A stretch of DNA of 64,000 bases from Bin80 sp964503085 (GTDB taxonomy: Bacteria; Bacteroidota; Rhodothermia; Rhodothermales; Bin80). The position numbers were made by a program, and so were the translations under genes. Below the pieces are notes generated by a model. It did not search any database, was not told the origin of the DNA, and saw only the letters and a program-made list of their open reading frames with translations. Of the stretch, positions 35,481 to 45,380 are shown piece by piece (the stretch's first letter is position 1; the number at the start of each line of letters is the position of its first letter). The stretch lies in assembly GCA_964503085.1 (NCBI GenBank), contig CAZCYQ010000011.1:13572-77571 (forward strand), read 5' to 3'.

Positions 35481-36263
35481 ATGCTTATAGCAGGAAACTG
35501 GAAAATGAATACCGACGCGAGCTCTTGCGTAGAGCTCGCACGTGGCGTGGTTAGGGAGAGTGAAAACGCGGGAGTGGTAAGGGTAACCGTCTGTCCGCCG
35601 AATGTGTTTTTGAGCGATGTAGTCAAGGTACTTGATGGCACGCGCGTAAGCTTGGGCGCGCAAAATATGCATGCACTTGGCAGTGGAGCGTACACCGGAG
35701 AGGTTTCCGGGGAGATGCTTCGTTCTTTGGGATGTCGCTACGTGATTCTTGGTCACTCGGAGCGACGACAGTACTTTGGGGAAACAGATGCCGAAGTCAG
35801 CCGGAAAGTCACGAAGGCAATCAAGTTGAAATTGGTGCCTATCGTCTGTGTCGGAGAGAATCTTGATCAACGCAGGGCTGGAAGGGAACGAGTGGTTGTT
35901 GCCGCTCAGGTGAAATATGCACTTGAAGGTTTGACTTTGTCATCCTCAAATGCATTGGTTATCGCGTATGAACCGGTGTGGGCAATAGGTACAGGAGAAA
36001 CTGCCTCTCCTGCTCAGGCACAGGATATGCATGCACTAATACGTACTCTGGTGCGCCAGCAGTTTGGCGAAAAGATCGCAAGTGGTCTGCACATTCTCTA
36101 TGGAGGAAGCATGAAACCGGCAAATGCAAAGGACCTCCTGAGCGAGAAAGATGTAGATGGGGGTTTGATTGGAGGTGCAAGCCTCCAAGCGAATGTTTTC
36201 GGCCAGATTATTCAGGCTGCGCAGGAAGTTGAACAAGATAGTCGGACATCAAGCACCGTCTGA
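35481..36263 (+). CDS. tpiA: Triosephosphate isomerase
   Basis: Interconverts dihydroxyacetone phosphate and glyceraldehyde-3-phosphate in glycolysis. The start is ATG at 35481 (MLIAGNWKMNTD); an upstream TTG at 35475 is the alternative. The family signatures are all present: AGNWKMN (lysine), VILGHSERRQYFGETD (catalytic histidine), VIAYEPVWAIGTGETASPAQ (catalytic glutamate), and ILYGGSMKPANAKDLLSEKD followed by VDGGLIGGASL. 260 residues, full length. It begins 15 bases after the thioredoxin-like gene in the same direction; the downstream 316-base gap before uvrA suggests a separate transcript there. Confidence 0.97.
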   Translation: MLIAGNWKMNTDASSCVELARGVVRESENAGVVRVTVCPPNVFLSDVVKVLDGTRVSLGAQNMHALGSGAYTGEVSGEMLRSLGCRYVILGHSERRQYFGETDAEVSRKVTKAIKLKLVPIVCVGENLDQRRAGRERVVVAAQVKYALEGLTLSSSNALVIAYEPVWAIGTGETASPAQAQDMHALIRTLVRQQFGEKIASGLHILYGGSMKPANAKDLLSEKDVDGGLIGGASLQANVFGQIIQAAQEVEQDSRTSSTV

Positions 36264-36579
36264 CTGTTCTGGACAGGGCTTCGTCCTCCAACGTTGCCCG
36301 TTTAGTGTTTGCAGTGCGCTTTTGGCGAAATACACAGGCCGTCGGGTTGTGCGTGAAGGGATAACCCCATACTACTTTGAACCCTCAATCTGCTCTGCTG
36401 TGATTTTCATGTTTGACCTGGGTAAAATTAATTTTTTTTCAGACCTTCTGAACGCTACACCGTCATGCTCGACTTGCACTGGCTGAATCACAAGAATTAA
36501 ATGGCTGTCCTTTTTACATCCGTTACGCGGAGGAAAAGTATTCTGGATTTGCGTAAAAGCGGTTTTTGACCCGATCCAG
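36264..36579. other. Intergenic region upstream of uvrA
   Basis: It presumably contains the uvrA promoter. An A/T-rich run (AATTAATTTTTTTTCAG) lies near 36425-36442. I did not recognise a LexA-type operator. Confidence 0.5.
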
Positions 36580-39423
36580 ATGTCTCATCCAAGCCCTCGC
36601 GACTACATCAGTATTCGGGGAGCCCGCCAACACAATTTGAAGAACATTGATCTGACGCTGCCCAAGCGGCGCATTGTCGTTGTAACGGGACCATCCGGTT
36701 CGGGCAAGTCTAGCCTGGCTTTCGACACCATTTTTGCAGAAGGTCAGCGACGCTATATGGAGAGCTTAAGTTCCTATGCGCGCCAGTTTCTAGAGCGCAT
36801 GGACAAACCAGATGTTGACCTGATCGCAGGCCTCGCACCTGCCATTGCTATTGAACAGCAGTCGCTGTCCAAAAACCCTCGGTCCACAGTTGCCACACAA
36901 ACTGAACTATATGACCACCTGCGTATGCTCTACGCTCAGATCGGAAAAACCATATCCCCGATCAGTGGTCGCGTTGTTTCGCGGGACTCTCCCCGCTCGG
37001 TAGCAAACACGTTGCAATCCACACTACCGGACGGCACACGATTTCTTCTGACCTTTCCAATCCCAGAATATCATCGTAGCTGGCTGGGGGTTGATGTCTT
37101 GTTTGAGAGGGGATTTCACCGGCTACTACTGGTCCACGATGAGCACTTGCAGTTCGTGGATCCTGAGAAGTTAAGAACACTTGCTGACGAGGAGCAAATT
37201 GATCTTGATTCCGCCTTGTTCCTGCTTGATCGACTTGTTGTTCGGCAAGGTGATGAGCAAACTACGAGCCGTATGGCAGACTCGGTGGAAGCAGCTTTCC
37301 AGGAGGGCGATGGTTACTGCTCCGTCATTGTTCCTTCGCCTGCCTCCAAAGACTCTGTGGAATCTCGTCTGGATTTCAGTGCATGGCTGGAATGCGACGG
37401 CATGTACTTTCCAAGTCTGGCACCCAACCTGTTTTCATTCAACAGCCCTCTGGGTGCGTGTCCTAGTTGTAACGGCCACGGACGTACCAAAGGCGCGGTT
37501 CGGGATCTGGTGATTCCCGATCAAGATCTGACGCTTGGAGAAGGAGCCGTGGCTCCGTTTGAGGGGGAACCGACCTGGCATGAGTTCAAGAAACGCATGA
37601 TTTCCTTTGCCAAGAATCGTGGAATTGACACCAATATACCGTACTGCGACCTGTCGAAGGTAGATAAACACCTTCTTTGGCATGGCGATGACTCCTACAA
37701 AGGTATTTTTGGTTTCTTCGACTACCTGAAAGAAAACCTTCGACGCAAAGCGTTCAGGCTCCATTTTAATAGATTTGTTGCTTTTGGAGTCTGTGCCAGA
37801 TGCGAAGGCACCCGCCTCCGGCAGGAAGCACTCTACGTGCAAATAGGTGGCAAGAATATCGGCGAGATCATAAAAATGACCATCCGCGAGGCCAGGGGAT
37901 TTTTCGACGACCTTGCACTCACACAACACGAACAGGATGTTGGAGGCATTCTGCTTGAAGAAATCCGTAAACGCTTACGCTTTTTAGTTGATGTAGGACT
38001 TGATTACGTAACACTCGGAAGGCCATCCATGTCTCTCAGTGGAGGCGAGAGTCAGCGCATCCGCCTTGCCACAGCTTTGGGGAGTGCTCTGGTCGGCGCA
38101 CTCTACGTCCTTGATGAACCCACGATTGGTTTACATCCCCGTGATACTTTGCGTCTCATCCGGATCCTTGAGCGAATGCGAGATCTGGGTAATACCGTCA
38201 TTGTCGTAGAACATGATGCAGACGTAATCCGCAGCGCAAACTACATCGTAGACCTCGGACCTGAATCAGGAACGCGGGGCGGTAAGGTAATCTTCGATGG
38301 ATCGTTGGATGAGATGCTTAGGGACAACAAATCTGCGACCGGAACCTACCTGAGCGGGCAGAAACAGATCCCCGTGCCACGCGAACGCCGCAAGCCCAAC
38401 TGGACAAGCAAGGTTGAAATCAAAGGTGCATACGTAAACAATCTAAAGCAGCTGGATGTCGCGTTCCCCACAGGATTAATTACCTGCGTTTCCGGCGTCA
38501 GCGGTTCGGGAAAGTCCTCGCTGGTCCAGGAAACACTTTACAAAGGACTGGAACACTGTCTGGGAGAGTACCATGTGGATCCAGACCCTACACTTTACAA
38601 ATCCATTAGCGTACCTTCAAATCTGTGGCATGTACGGATGGTTGACCAGTCACCGATCGGCCGTTCCTCCCGCTCAAATCTGGTTACCTATGTTAAAGCT
38701 TTTGAAATCATCCGGCATATTTTTGCAAAAACCGATCAGGCACAAATTCACAGATACACACCGGGACATTTTTCATTCAACGTTCCCGGTGGTCGGTGTG
38801 AGGAATGCAAAGGGGAAGGTACAATCAGAGTACAGATGCAGTTCCTCGCCGACCTCTACTTACCCTGCGAAGAATGCAATGGTAAACGGTACAAAGAGTC
38901 TACCTTGGATGTGCTTTACAAGGGAAAAAACGTGCATGATGTGCTCAATATGTCAGTCGATGAGGCGCTGGAATTCTTTGATGACTCCCCTCGCCTGCGC
39001 CAACTGCTCATACCCTTCCAGACCATCGGGCTGGGCTATGTAACCCTGGGGCAACCATCCCCGACGCTCTCCGGCGGCGAGGCGCAGCGAATCAAACTGG
39101 CCAGTTGCATCGCGCACCGAGTAGATCAACGTACACTGTATGTATTTGATGAACCCACGACGGGGCTACATTTTGTGGATATCCAGAAGCTTGTTATCGC
39201 ATTTCAGCAACTCACTAAAGCCGGACACACTGTCGTGGTCGTCGAGCATAATCTGGACATGCTCAAATGTGCTGACTACATCATTGACTTGGGGCCTGAG
39301 GGCGGGGCTGATGGTGGATACATTGTGGCGGCGGGAACTCCTGAGGAGGTTGCCCAAGTCCCGGAAAGCCATACCGGACGATTCCTGAGGCCGCTTCTTG
39401 CATCCAAAAAAGTAGTCGCCTGA
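36580..39423 (+). CDS. uvrA: Excinuclease ABC subunit A
   Basis: The damage-recognising ATPase of nucleotide excision repair. At 947 residues it is full length and has two ABC modules. Walker A sites are GPSGSGKSSLAFDTIF (about residue 35) and GVSGSGKSSLVQETLY (about 640). ABC signatures are LSGGESQRIRLATALGSALV (about 485) and LSGGEAQRIKLASCIAHRVD (about 830). Zinc modules show as CPSCNGHG with CARCEGTRL in the first half, and GGRCEECKGEGTIRVQM with LPCEECNGKRY in the second. DEPTIGLHPRDT and DEPTTGLHFVDIQKL are the Walker B regions. It works with UvrC, encoded at 8400-10268, and UvrB (not in the window). Confidence 0.97.
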   Translation: MSHPSPRDYISIRGARQHNLKNIDLTLPKRRIVVVTGPSGSGKSSLAFDTIFAEGQRRYMESLSSYARQFLERMDKPDVDLIAGLAPAIAIEQQSLSKNPRSTVATQTELYDHLRMLYAQIGKTISPISGRVVSRDSPRSVANTLQSTLPDGTRFLLTFPIPEYHRSWLGVDVLFERGFHRLLLVHDEHLQFVDPEKLRTLADEEQIDLDSALFLLDRLVVRQGDEQTTSRMADSVEAAFQEGDGYCSVIVPSPASKDSVESRLDFSAWLECDGMYFPSLAPNLFSFNSPLGACPSCNGHGRTKGAVRDLVIPDQDLTLGEGAVAPFEGEPTWHEFKKRMISFAKNRGIDTNIPYCDLSKVDKHLLWHGDDSYKGIFGFFDYLKENLRRKAFRLHFNRFVAFGVCARCEGTRLRQEALYVQIGGKNIGEIIKMTIREARGFFDDLALTQHEQDVGGILLEEIRKRLRFLVDVGLDYVTLGRPSMSLSGGESQRIRLATALGSALVGALYVLDEPTIGLHPRDTLRLIRILERMRDLGNTVIVVEHDADVIRSANYIVDLGPESGTRGGKVIFDGSLDEMLRDNKSATGTYLSGQKQIPVPRERRKPNWTSKVEIKGAYVNNLKQLDVAFPTGLITCVSGVSGSGKSSLVQETLYKGLEHCLGEYHVDPDPTLYKSISVPSNLWHVRMVDQSPIGRSSRSNLVTYVKAFEIIRHIFAKTDQAQIHRYTPGHFSFNVPGGRCEECKGEGTIRVQMQFLADLYLPCEECNGKRYKESTLDVLYKGKNVHDVLNMSVDEALEFFDDSPRLRQLLIPFQTIGLGYVTLGQPSPTLSGGEAQRIKLASCIAHRVDQRTLYVFDEPTTGLHFVDIQKLVIAFQQLTKAGHTVVVVEHNLDMLKCADYIIDLGPEGGADGGYIVAAGTPEEVAQVPESHTGRFLRPLLASKKVVA

Positions 39424-39504
39424 GTGCATCTGTTACTTTTTCTCATTTCACGGCGACTGCCCTTGGAGTGTTTCTGTTAAAATTGTACCCTGTGGAACAC
39501 CACC

Positions 39505-40776
39505 ATGACGCCACTCACTGAGATGAATGTCCACGCGCCCGTTGCGGGACGGCGAATTGCGTTGTTTGCGGGAGCCTACAACCATATCTCGGATGGCGTT
39601 GCGCTTACGCTCAATCGACTGGTTCTTTACTTGGAGAACAGGGGCGCCAAGGTGTTGGTTTTCGCTCCCACGAGCAATAAACATCCCCCAGCGGTGCGTC
39701 ACACCGGTACACTCATCTCGGTGCCCTCCATTCCATTTCCTGGTCGCAGTGACTATCGACTTACGGTTGGCATTTCGCGGAAAGGCTGGTCCAGCCTGGA
39801 AGCCTTTGATCCAGACTTGGTACACATTGCCACCCCAGACTATGCAGGAGCACAGGCACTCAAGTGGGCGAAGTCACGTGAGGTACCGGTTGTATCTTCC
39901 TTTCATACGCATTTTGCCGCGTACCTGAAACACTTTGCGTCTTATAACCCGCTGTACCGTATGGACCTACTGGAGAATACGGCATGGAAATACGGGCGCT
40001 GGTTCTATACTCAGGTAGAGCATATTTACGTCCCTTCACCCAGCATTGGCGACGAGCTTCGCGCTCAAGGCATTACAAACGGGATCAAGGTCTGGGCGCG
40101 CGGCGTGGATGCCCAGCGATTTTCTCCTGACCACCGCAGCCTTGAATGGCGTTTAGCACATGGCTTTGCCGAGAAGGATGTTATCGTGACTTATGTGGGC
40201 CGACTGGTATGGGAGAAAAAACTGTCTGTTTTTGCCGAAGTAATTGAGAGCCTCAAAACACAAGGGATCAAGCATCAAAGCTTAGTAGTCGGTGATGGTC
40301 CAGTCCGTGATACCCTGAAAGATCGGCTCACGGACACCATTTTCACGGGCCCTCTGCAGGGAGAAGAACTCTCATCCGCGTATGCTTCAAGCGATATCTT
40401 CCTATTTCCCAGCGACACCGAGACCTTTGGCAATGTGACATTGGAAGCCATGGCTTCCGGACTTCCGACAGTGTGTGCGGACGCAGCCGGCAGCGACCTC
40501 CTGGTCGTGGACGGCAAGACCGGCTACCTGGCTCCCCCAAGTGACACTCCGGCTTTCCTCACACATGTAAAGAACCTCATTGCTGATCCCTCTTTGAGGA
40601 TAAAAATGGGAAGAGCCGCGCGCTCACGTGCAGAGGCTTTCGAGTGGAAAAATGTTATGGGACACCTAGCCAGTTACTACGAGGAGATCTGGGATACGCA
40701 TACCGAAGACGGTAACAATGGTGTTGCTGCACATGGCGCAGCCGTAAAAGTCTCAGTACGAAAGGCCGTTGCTTAG
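39505..40776 (+). CDS. GT4-family glycosyltransferase (mannosyltransferase-like)
   Basis: A 423-residue retaining glycosyltransferase of family GT4, similar to GDP-mannose-dependent alpha-mannosyltransferases (MgtA/PimB-like). N-terminal half: RRIALFAGAYNHISDGVALT LNRL, HIATPDYAGAQALKWAKSRE, then VVSSFHTHFAAYLKHF. Donor-binding half: VTYVGRLVWEKKLSVFAEVI, LVVGDGPVRDTL, FTGPLQGEELSSAYASSDIF and LFPSDTETFGNVTLEAMASG (the E-x7-E element). It probably adds a sugar to a glycolipid or surface polysaccharide at the cytoplasmic membrane face. The next glycosyltransferase starts two bases after its stop, so the two act in one pathway. The acceptor is unknown. Confidence 0.9.
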   Translation: MTPLTEMNVHAPVAGRRIALFAGAYNHISDGVALTLNRLVLYLENRGAKVLVFAPTSNKHPPAVRHTGTLISVPSIPFPGRSDYRLTVGISRKGWSSLEAFDPDLVHIATPDYAGAQALKWAKSREVPVVSSFHTHFAAYLKHFASYNPLYRMDLLENTAWKYGRWFYTQVEHIYVPSPSIGDELRAQGITNGIKVWARGVDAQRFSPDHRSLEWRLAHGFAEKDVIVTYVGRLVWEKKLSVFAEVIESLKTQGIKHQSLVVGDGPVRDTLKDRLTDTIFTGPLQGEELSSAYASSDIFLFPSDTETFGNVTLEAMASGLPTVCADAAGSDLLVVDGKTGYLAPPSDTPAFLTHVKNLIADPSLRIKMGRAARSRAEAFEWKNVMGHLASYYEEIWDTHTEDGNNGVAAHGAAVKVSVRKAVA

Positions 40777-40778
40777 CT

Positions 40779-41864
40779 GTGCGTCTACTCTTTGTTTCTC
40801 ACTCGTTCCCGCCGGAGAACAGGCCCCTCGAGAGTATTGGAGGGATGCAGCGCGTCGCTGTGGAACTGGCGGATGCATTGTCTGCCAGAGATGATGTACA
40901 ATATCAGCAGCTGGTGCTGCGCAGCGCATGGAAATGGCACCACGCGCAGTGTGTCCCCTGGCTTGCGAGCACTGCAGCACGCCTTTACAGGATCTCCAAA
41001 CGGAGAGAGGTGGACGTTGTGCTGTTCTCTTCAATGGTTACCGGTGCGCTTGCTACCCTCATCCGCAGACCATGTGACGCCGCAAACATAAAATTAGCAG
41101 CAATTGCACACGGGCGCGACATAACCCTTCCCGGTATTTACCAAGCGCTCCAGGTTCGCCGCACACTAAGGGCATTGAACCTTGTACTGCCCGTCAGCCG
41201 GGCTACAGGCGCTGAATGTGCTGTACGAGAAATGCCTTCTTCCCGTATCTGTGTGATCCCCAACGGAGTTGCATTATCAAGGTACAGGAAGGGAACCGGC
41301 AGCGGGGACGCCTCACTGCGTCTGGCCAGCGTTGGTCGCTTGGTCAAGCGAAAAGGTTTTGCATGGTTCATTGACCAAGTAATGCCGGAGCTGCCCATTC
41401 ATGTTCAATATAAAATTGCCGGCTCCGGACCGGAAGCCGAGGCTATGCAGCAGGCCATCAGCCGACATGGTCTTGAGGGGCGCGTACATTTGCTGGGACG
41501 CTGCTCTGATGAGGATCTCATAAAACTCTACCGTGAGTCGGACTTACTGGTCATGCCCAATATCCCGGTCAGAGGAGATATGGAAGGGTTTGGCGTGGTC
41601 ATGCTTGAAGCCGGCGCATGTGGAACGCCGGCAATAGCATCAAATCTGGAAGGCATTCAAGATGTGATCACGGACGGAGTGAACGGCCACCTCGTGACAA
41701 GCGGTGACCCCACTGGATTCGCCGAGGCTATCCTCAATTACGCAGCCACACCGAAGGCGCGCACGCGCACCCGGAAACATACCGCTGCCAACTTTGGATG
41801 GTCTAACGTTGCAGAACTCTATGTCAGAAAGCTCCGTGAGCTACATACCAGCACACTCACTTAG
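40779..41864 (+). CDS. GT4-family glycosyltransferase, second of pair
   Basis: 361 residues, starting with GTG two bases after the previous gene (reads MRLLFVSHSFPPENRPLESI then GGMQRVAVELADALSAR). The N-terminal pattern is the GT4 acceptor domain (PCDAANIKLAAIAHGRDITL, LVLPVSRATGAECAVREM). The donor domain has CVIPNGVALSRY, LASVGRLVKRKGFAWFIDQV, YKIAGSGPEAEAMQQAI, VHLLGRCSDEDLIKLYRESD and MPNIPVRGDMEGFGVVMLEA (E-x7-E). It overlaps the 3' end of the TPR gene on the other strand by 24 bases. It probably adds the next sugar in the pathway of the neighbouring transferase; substrates are not deducible. Confidence 0.9.
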   Translation: MRLLFVSHSFPPENRPLESIGGMQRVAVELADALSARDDVQYQQLVLRSAWKWHHAQCVPWLASTAARLYRISKRREVDVVLFSSMVTGALATLIRRPCDAANIKLAAIAHGRDITLPGIYQALQVRRTLRALNLVLPVSRATGAECAVREMPSSRICVIPNGVALSRYRKGTGSGDASLRLASVGRLVKRKGFAWFIDQVMPELPIHVQYKIAGSGPEAEAMQQAISRHGLEGRVHLLGRCSDEDLIKLYRESDLLVMPNIPVRGDMEGFGVVMLEAGACGTPAIASNLEGIQDVITDGVNGHLVTSGDPTGFAEAILNYAATPKARTRTRKHTAANFGWSNVAELYVRKLRELHTSTLT

Positions 41865-43046
41865 TGCTGTGGCCTTGTCCTCTTGGCCAGTCTGAGCATA
41901 CGCCTGGAACAGGGCAGCGCAGATTTCCTGCACAGAGCGGCCGTCTTCCATCTCGGCATACCTTTTTGCACTCTCCAGTGGACCAATCGAAGTCTCATAC
42001 AAGCTTCTACGTATTGCCGCAAGCTCGTCAATCCTGGCCATAATACCCTGTTCCTCCTCTTCCGATATCTCATCTCGACGCGCACGCGCATCGTCATCTA
42101 GAGCCGAGATTTCCTGCTGAACAGCATTCGCTTTGTTGATATAGGCAGCCCCCAGGTTATAGTAGGCGTCAACGTACGCTTCATCCAGATTCACAGCTTC
42201 CTGAAGCTGCTCTATGGCTTCGTCAAACCGCTCCGCCTGTAATAGCAATGACCCATAATTGTAGCGATATATCGCGTTGCTGGGATTATCTGCGACCGCT
42301 CCGGCATATTGCTCCAGTGCGCGGTCATTTTGTCCTGTTGTAGCGTAGGCGTTGAGCAGGTAGTTTTGCAGGTCTGCGTTTGCCGGATACGCTTCAACCG
42401 CCTCCTCCAATAATGGCAGTGCGTCCGCTTCCATACTGTTCGTGAGGTATACCCTAGCCAAAAGATCATATATAACTTCATCCGGCCCCCCATATTCAAG
42501 TGCCTTTGTCATGGGTTCTATCGACCCCAATTCGTCAGCAGCTCCAAGCAAGGCATAGGCCCAATTCACATAAGCCCCTACCGAGTCGGGAAGTGCCATC
42601 GAGGACGCCTGAAAATGTTTTGCCGAATTCCTGTAATGCTCTGCCTGTAATTCATCGTCATCCAGCACAGCTCGGGCATTATTGAACTCCTCAATGCCCT
42701 GATTGAAGGTTTGCATGTAGAAGAGTGTTATCCTGTTTCCTATGTCAGACTCCTCTTGGGGGCGGTGCTCAACGACTTTACCGTAGGCTTCTAACATTGC
42801 CTCTACATGCATCAGGTACTCATCCGTTGGACCTGCTGAAGCCTGGGAGCTGTGAATACGCGCCAACAGGTCCCAAACCCTGTGGTTATCCGGTTCTTCT
42901 TCAAGCATCTCATTTGCCAAGCTGAGCGCTTCCTCAGTATTTCCACGCTCTAATTCCCGGTTGGCCCTACGAAGCTGCGCCTGACTCTGGGGGACAATTC
43001 CCTGAACGACAAAAGCCAGTGCAACAAATAAAAGTAAACGTCTCAT
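41841..43046 (-). CDS. Exported TPR-repeat protein
   Basis: A 401-residue protein with a signal peptide (MRRLLLFVALAFVVQGIVPQ ending SQA-Q). It contains tandem tetratricopeptide repeats: ERGNTEEALSLANEMLEEEP DN, DEVIYDLLARVYLTNSMEAD, LQNYLLNAYATTGQNDRALE, NAIYRYNYGSLLLQAERFDE and AYVDAYYNLGAAYINKAN, each with the usual A/G/Y pattern. A helical segment with KLE-type charge follows (DDDARARRDEISEEEEQG), then one final repeat. TPR proteins scaffold protein complexes; here it is likely periplasmic. It has no evident operon partner: upstream lies a 500-base noncoding stretch including a decayed duplication. No specific family was recognised. Confidence 0.85.
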   Translation of the reverse strand: MRRLLLFVALAFVVQGIVPQSQAQLRRANRELERGNTEEALSLANEMLEEEPDNHRVWDLLARIHSSQASAGPTDEYLMHVEAMLEAYGKVVEHRPQEESDIGNRITLFYMQTFNQGIEEFNNARAVLDDDELQAEHYRNSAKHFQASSMALPDSVGAYVNWAYALLGAADELGSIEPMTKALEYGGPDEVIYDLLARVYLTNSMEADALPLLEEAVEAYPANADLQNYLLNAYATTGQNDRALEQYAGAVADNPSNAIYRYNYGSLLLQAERFDEAIEQLQEAVNLDEAYVDAYYNLGAAYINKANAVQQEISALDDDARARRDEISEEEEQGIMARIDELAAIRRSLYETSIGPLESAKRYAEMEDGRSVQEICAALFQAYAQTGQEDKATALSECAGM

Positions 43047-43274
43047 GATACCACGCTTGTTGATGTTAATTCAATCGCCTTTTGTGCAGAGGAAGTTAAG
43101 AGTAAACGGGCCCGTGTAGTGCTGGATTTACTCATCCTCCGTGGAACTACAAATATACAGGAGTTTGACCTTTGCGTTCCTGCAAAACCAGACGCAACGA
43201 ATAGTTTGCAGGAGCCCAACACCACAATCTCACTACAAACTAAGTGCTCCTGCGTCATTATTGATTTATTCGAC
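43047..43274. other. Upstream region of the TPR gene
   Basis: Leftward promoter region; short frames here look random. Nothing else was recognised. Confidence 0.5.
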
Positions 43275-43546
43275 AATAATCACGGTAGAATTAAATGTCC
43301 TGTCGGCCAGCCTTGGTGTACACTGCTACGAAGATACCGGCTCCTAAGGTCTGGTCCACGACACGCACCATTGTCGTGAAGGCTGGCGAAGAACTTCGTG
43401 GCCTAAACGCCCTGTTGCAGAGTTCTGCTGACAACCGGGCGTGATGCCTCTCGTGTAATCAACCTTCATGATGTAACCGGATCTTTGTAGCCGGATTTGA
43501 TAACTGTCAGAAGCTCAGACCAATAAGAGCTATGGGCTAAGGTTGC
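43275..43546. repeat. Degenerate copy of the 3' flank of the MMPL gene
   Basis: This stretch aligns in the same orientation with 45104-45402, downstream of the intact MMPL gene. Shared blocks include CACTGCTACGAAGATACCGG (45: TACTGCTACGAAAGTACCGG), CTCGTGTAATCAACCTTCAT GATGTAACCGG (45: CTCGTGTGATTAATCCTCAT GATGTAACCGG) and AATAAGAGCTATG. It is diverged but clear, and continuous with the pseudogene piece that follows. Confidence 0.65.
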
Positions 43547-43765
43547 GAACCGAGAACTCCACCATCTTCCTGCAACTGAATGAGTGCAGGAAGAAATAGC
43601 AGCGCCATCCATAGTGTCGCTCCGATACCCGTAACGGTTGGAGTAGGGTCTGCCCGGAGCATGCCCATGATTTAGGCTATGTGAGCAAGCTTGGCGTTTT
43701 GCTTTTCAGGTGCCAAAGGAAATCAATCCTGAAGCGTCTCAATCTCTCGATCGGTTGTCTGGGGA
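43547..43765 (-). pseudogene. Internally deleted remnant of an MMPL/RND transporter gene
   Basis: Two pieces of the MMPL gene at 45381-47897 recur here with an internal deletion. Positions 43547-43640 match the 3' end of that gene (45403-45500; shared TCTTCCTGCAACTGAATGAG then AGGAAGAAATAGCAGCGCC). Positions 43676-43765 match 46178-46266 (shared CTATGTGAGCAAG, GCCAAAGGAAAT, ATCCTGAAGCGTCTCAA, GGTTGTCTGG). The central part (about 670 bases in the intact gene) is missing. The first piece corresponds to the protein's C-terminus (PALIQLQEDRGVLGS-like). The remnant abuts the end of the propeller gene at 43773, so the propeller gene lies between an intact and a broken copy. Confidence 0.72.
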
Positions 43766-43772
43766 GTCGCAA

Positions 43773-44951
43773 CTATTCGCTAAAGTCAATTGCCCAAGCT
43801 ACTACCATGGGCACGTCCGTTTCCGGACTTGTCAACCTCCCGTACGCGCGGCCTTCTCTCACAGCATATAACCTGACATGCTCGGGCAGTTCTGTGTGTG
43901 CCACAACTGTTCCCGTTGTATCCACCACCAGCCACTCCACGACGGTGACCTTCTCTGCGCGGCTCAAAGCAATCCAGAGTCGCCCCTCGTCATCCGGTAC
44001 AATGCGGACAAAGGCCGGCTTTGTCTCGGGAAGTCGATCCCGAAGCATGCGCCTGAAGGCCCTCTCGTCTTCCTCCTGTATGATCCTGTCCCGCTCTCCC
44101 TTCGAAACGCTTACTGGAATATGCGGTACGTCAATGGCTTCATTGGAAGCGCCATCCATTGCCGTTCGAACCAAGTGTATTGCGCTGCTTGAGCCATAGA
44201 ACAGCGTCTTATCGGGTGCCAAGACAAAGTGAGGTGCAGGACCAAACGGCAGATGCATTCCCCTCACGTCATGCATAAGCGTCTCCTGACCCAACAGATA
44301 CGCAACGGAATCCATTATTGCTGTGCCAGTCCAGTCGAGGAGCTTGACTTTCGCCAGGTTCTCCATGCTGGCAGGCAAGCCCCAGCCCGGAATACCGTAA
44401 TACCACACCAGGAACCCGCGATCAATAGCCCCCACAAAGCCCCCTATAATCATCCTATCAGACAGCACCGCAAAGCTGTGGACATACTCATGTTCGTCAG
44501 GAGAGAAAATGGTGATCCGCTTTTGAGTCCTGTCCCAGACGTAGACGGAATCCTGCGCGTCAATATGGATGGCAGACACGCTTTCGAATTCGCCGGGCCC
44601 TTTGCCCGCACGCCCAATAACACCCTCTGACACTCCGGATTCTGAAAACACCAGCAGTCCGTCCCACCCACTGTCTGCGACATACAATCTTCCCCGGGAA
44701 TCGACCGCAATGTCTCTAGGCCCTCCCAAAAGCAAGCCATCTCTGGCATCTTCATCTCCGATTCGAAATACTTCCGTTAGCGTTAACGCGGGTACCTGAG
44801 CCTGCATGGCCTCCGCGGAGCCTCCTGGACGCAGCGATGCCACCAGAATTAGAAGCGATGCCAGCAGGGAAACCACGACCCCGGACGATCTAGCAATTGT
44901 AACTTCACGCCACATGAGCACGCGAATCATGGCGGGTTTCGTACTGTACAT
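43773..44951 (-). CDS. Exported 6-bladed beta-propeller (NHL-like) protein
   Basis: A 392-residue protein with a hydrophobic signal or anchor (VVVSLLASLLILVASLRPGG) and propeller blades: LTEVFRIGDEDARDGLLLGG PRDIAVDSRGRLYVADSGWD, LLVFSESGVSEGVIGRAGKG PGEFESVSAIHID, SVYVWDRTQKRITIFSP, and DDEGRLWIALSRAEKVTVVE near the C-terminus. It is a clear paralogue of the product at 62600-63781 (shared plan: F-R-I/L-GD, LGG, DGRIF/RLYV, GKGPGEF, R-I-x-x-F). It has no neighbours on the same transcript; the MMPL gene ends 430 bases upstream. Family members bind surface ligands or structure proteins; the function is not deducible. Confidence 0.8.
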   Translation of the reverse strand: MYSTKPAMIRVLMWREVTIARSSGVVVSLLASLLILVASLRPGGSAEAMQAQVPALTLTEVFRIGDEDARDGLLLGGPRDIAVDSRGRLYVADSGWDGLLVFSESGVSEGVIGRAGKGPGEFESVSAIHIDAQDSVYVWDRTQKRITIFSPDEHEYVHSFAVLSDRMIIGGFVGAIDRGFLVWYYGIPGWGLPASMENLAKVKLLDWTGTAIMDSVAYLLGQETLMHDVRGMHLPFGPAPHFVLAPDKTLFYGSSSAIHLVRTAMDGASNEAIDVPHIPVSVSKGERDRIIQEEDERAFRRMLRDRLPETKPAFVRIVPDDEGRLWIALSRAEKVTVVEWLVVDTTGTVVAHTELPEHVRLYAVREGRAYGRLTSPETDVPMVVAWAIDFSE

Positions 44952-45380
44952 ATCTGGGAGTTTCCGTCTTTTAAAGTGGGAAAGTTTTTAGATCTGGGCT
45001 GAGCGAGTGAAAGGAAAAAAGCCCTACTATACTATAAGACCTCCTTTGCATGGCGCACAAGTTTGCCTTTTCAAGCGAGATTGATGTTGCGCTCCAGAGT
45101 ATACAACAATCGCGGCAAAGCAGAATGTTATGCAGGTCAGCTATGGTGGATACTGCTACGAAAGTACCGGCCCCCAGAGGCATGGCCCATAACACGCGCC
45201 ATTTTCATAAGGGATGACGAAGGACATCATGGCTTGAACGTCCCATCGCAGACTGCTGTCGGCAACCAGGTGTGATGCATCTCGTGTGATTAATCCTCAT
45301 GATGTAACCGGGATCATCGCCGCCGGTTGTTATGACCGTAAGAAGCTTCTCCGACTTTATCAAGCTCAGGCGGATAAGAG
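44952..45380. other. Intergenic region, partly duplicated at 43275-43546
   Basis: Positions 45104-45380 form the parental copy of the degenerate repeat described at 43275-43546. The rest (44952-45100) holds the propeller promoter region, with a TATACTATA-like box near 45030 on the plus strand. No RNA gene was recognised. Confidence 0.5.

Noticed and set aside
43681..44199. 172-codon rightward frame opposite the propeller gene
   Set aside because: It is antisense to the propeller gene and starts inside the MMPL remnant; its composition is Ser/Thr/Arg-rich as expected of a shadow frame.
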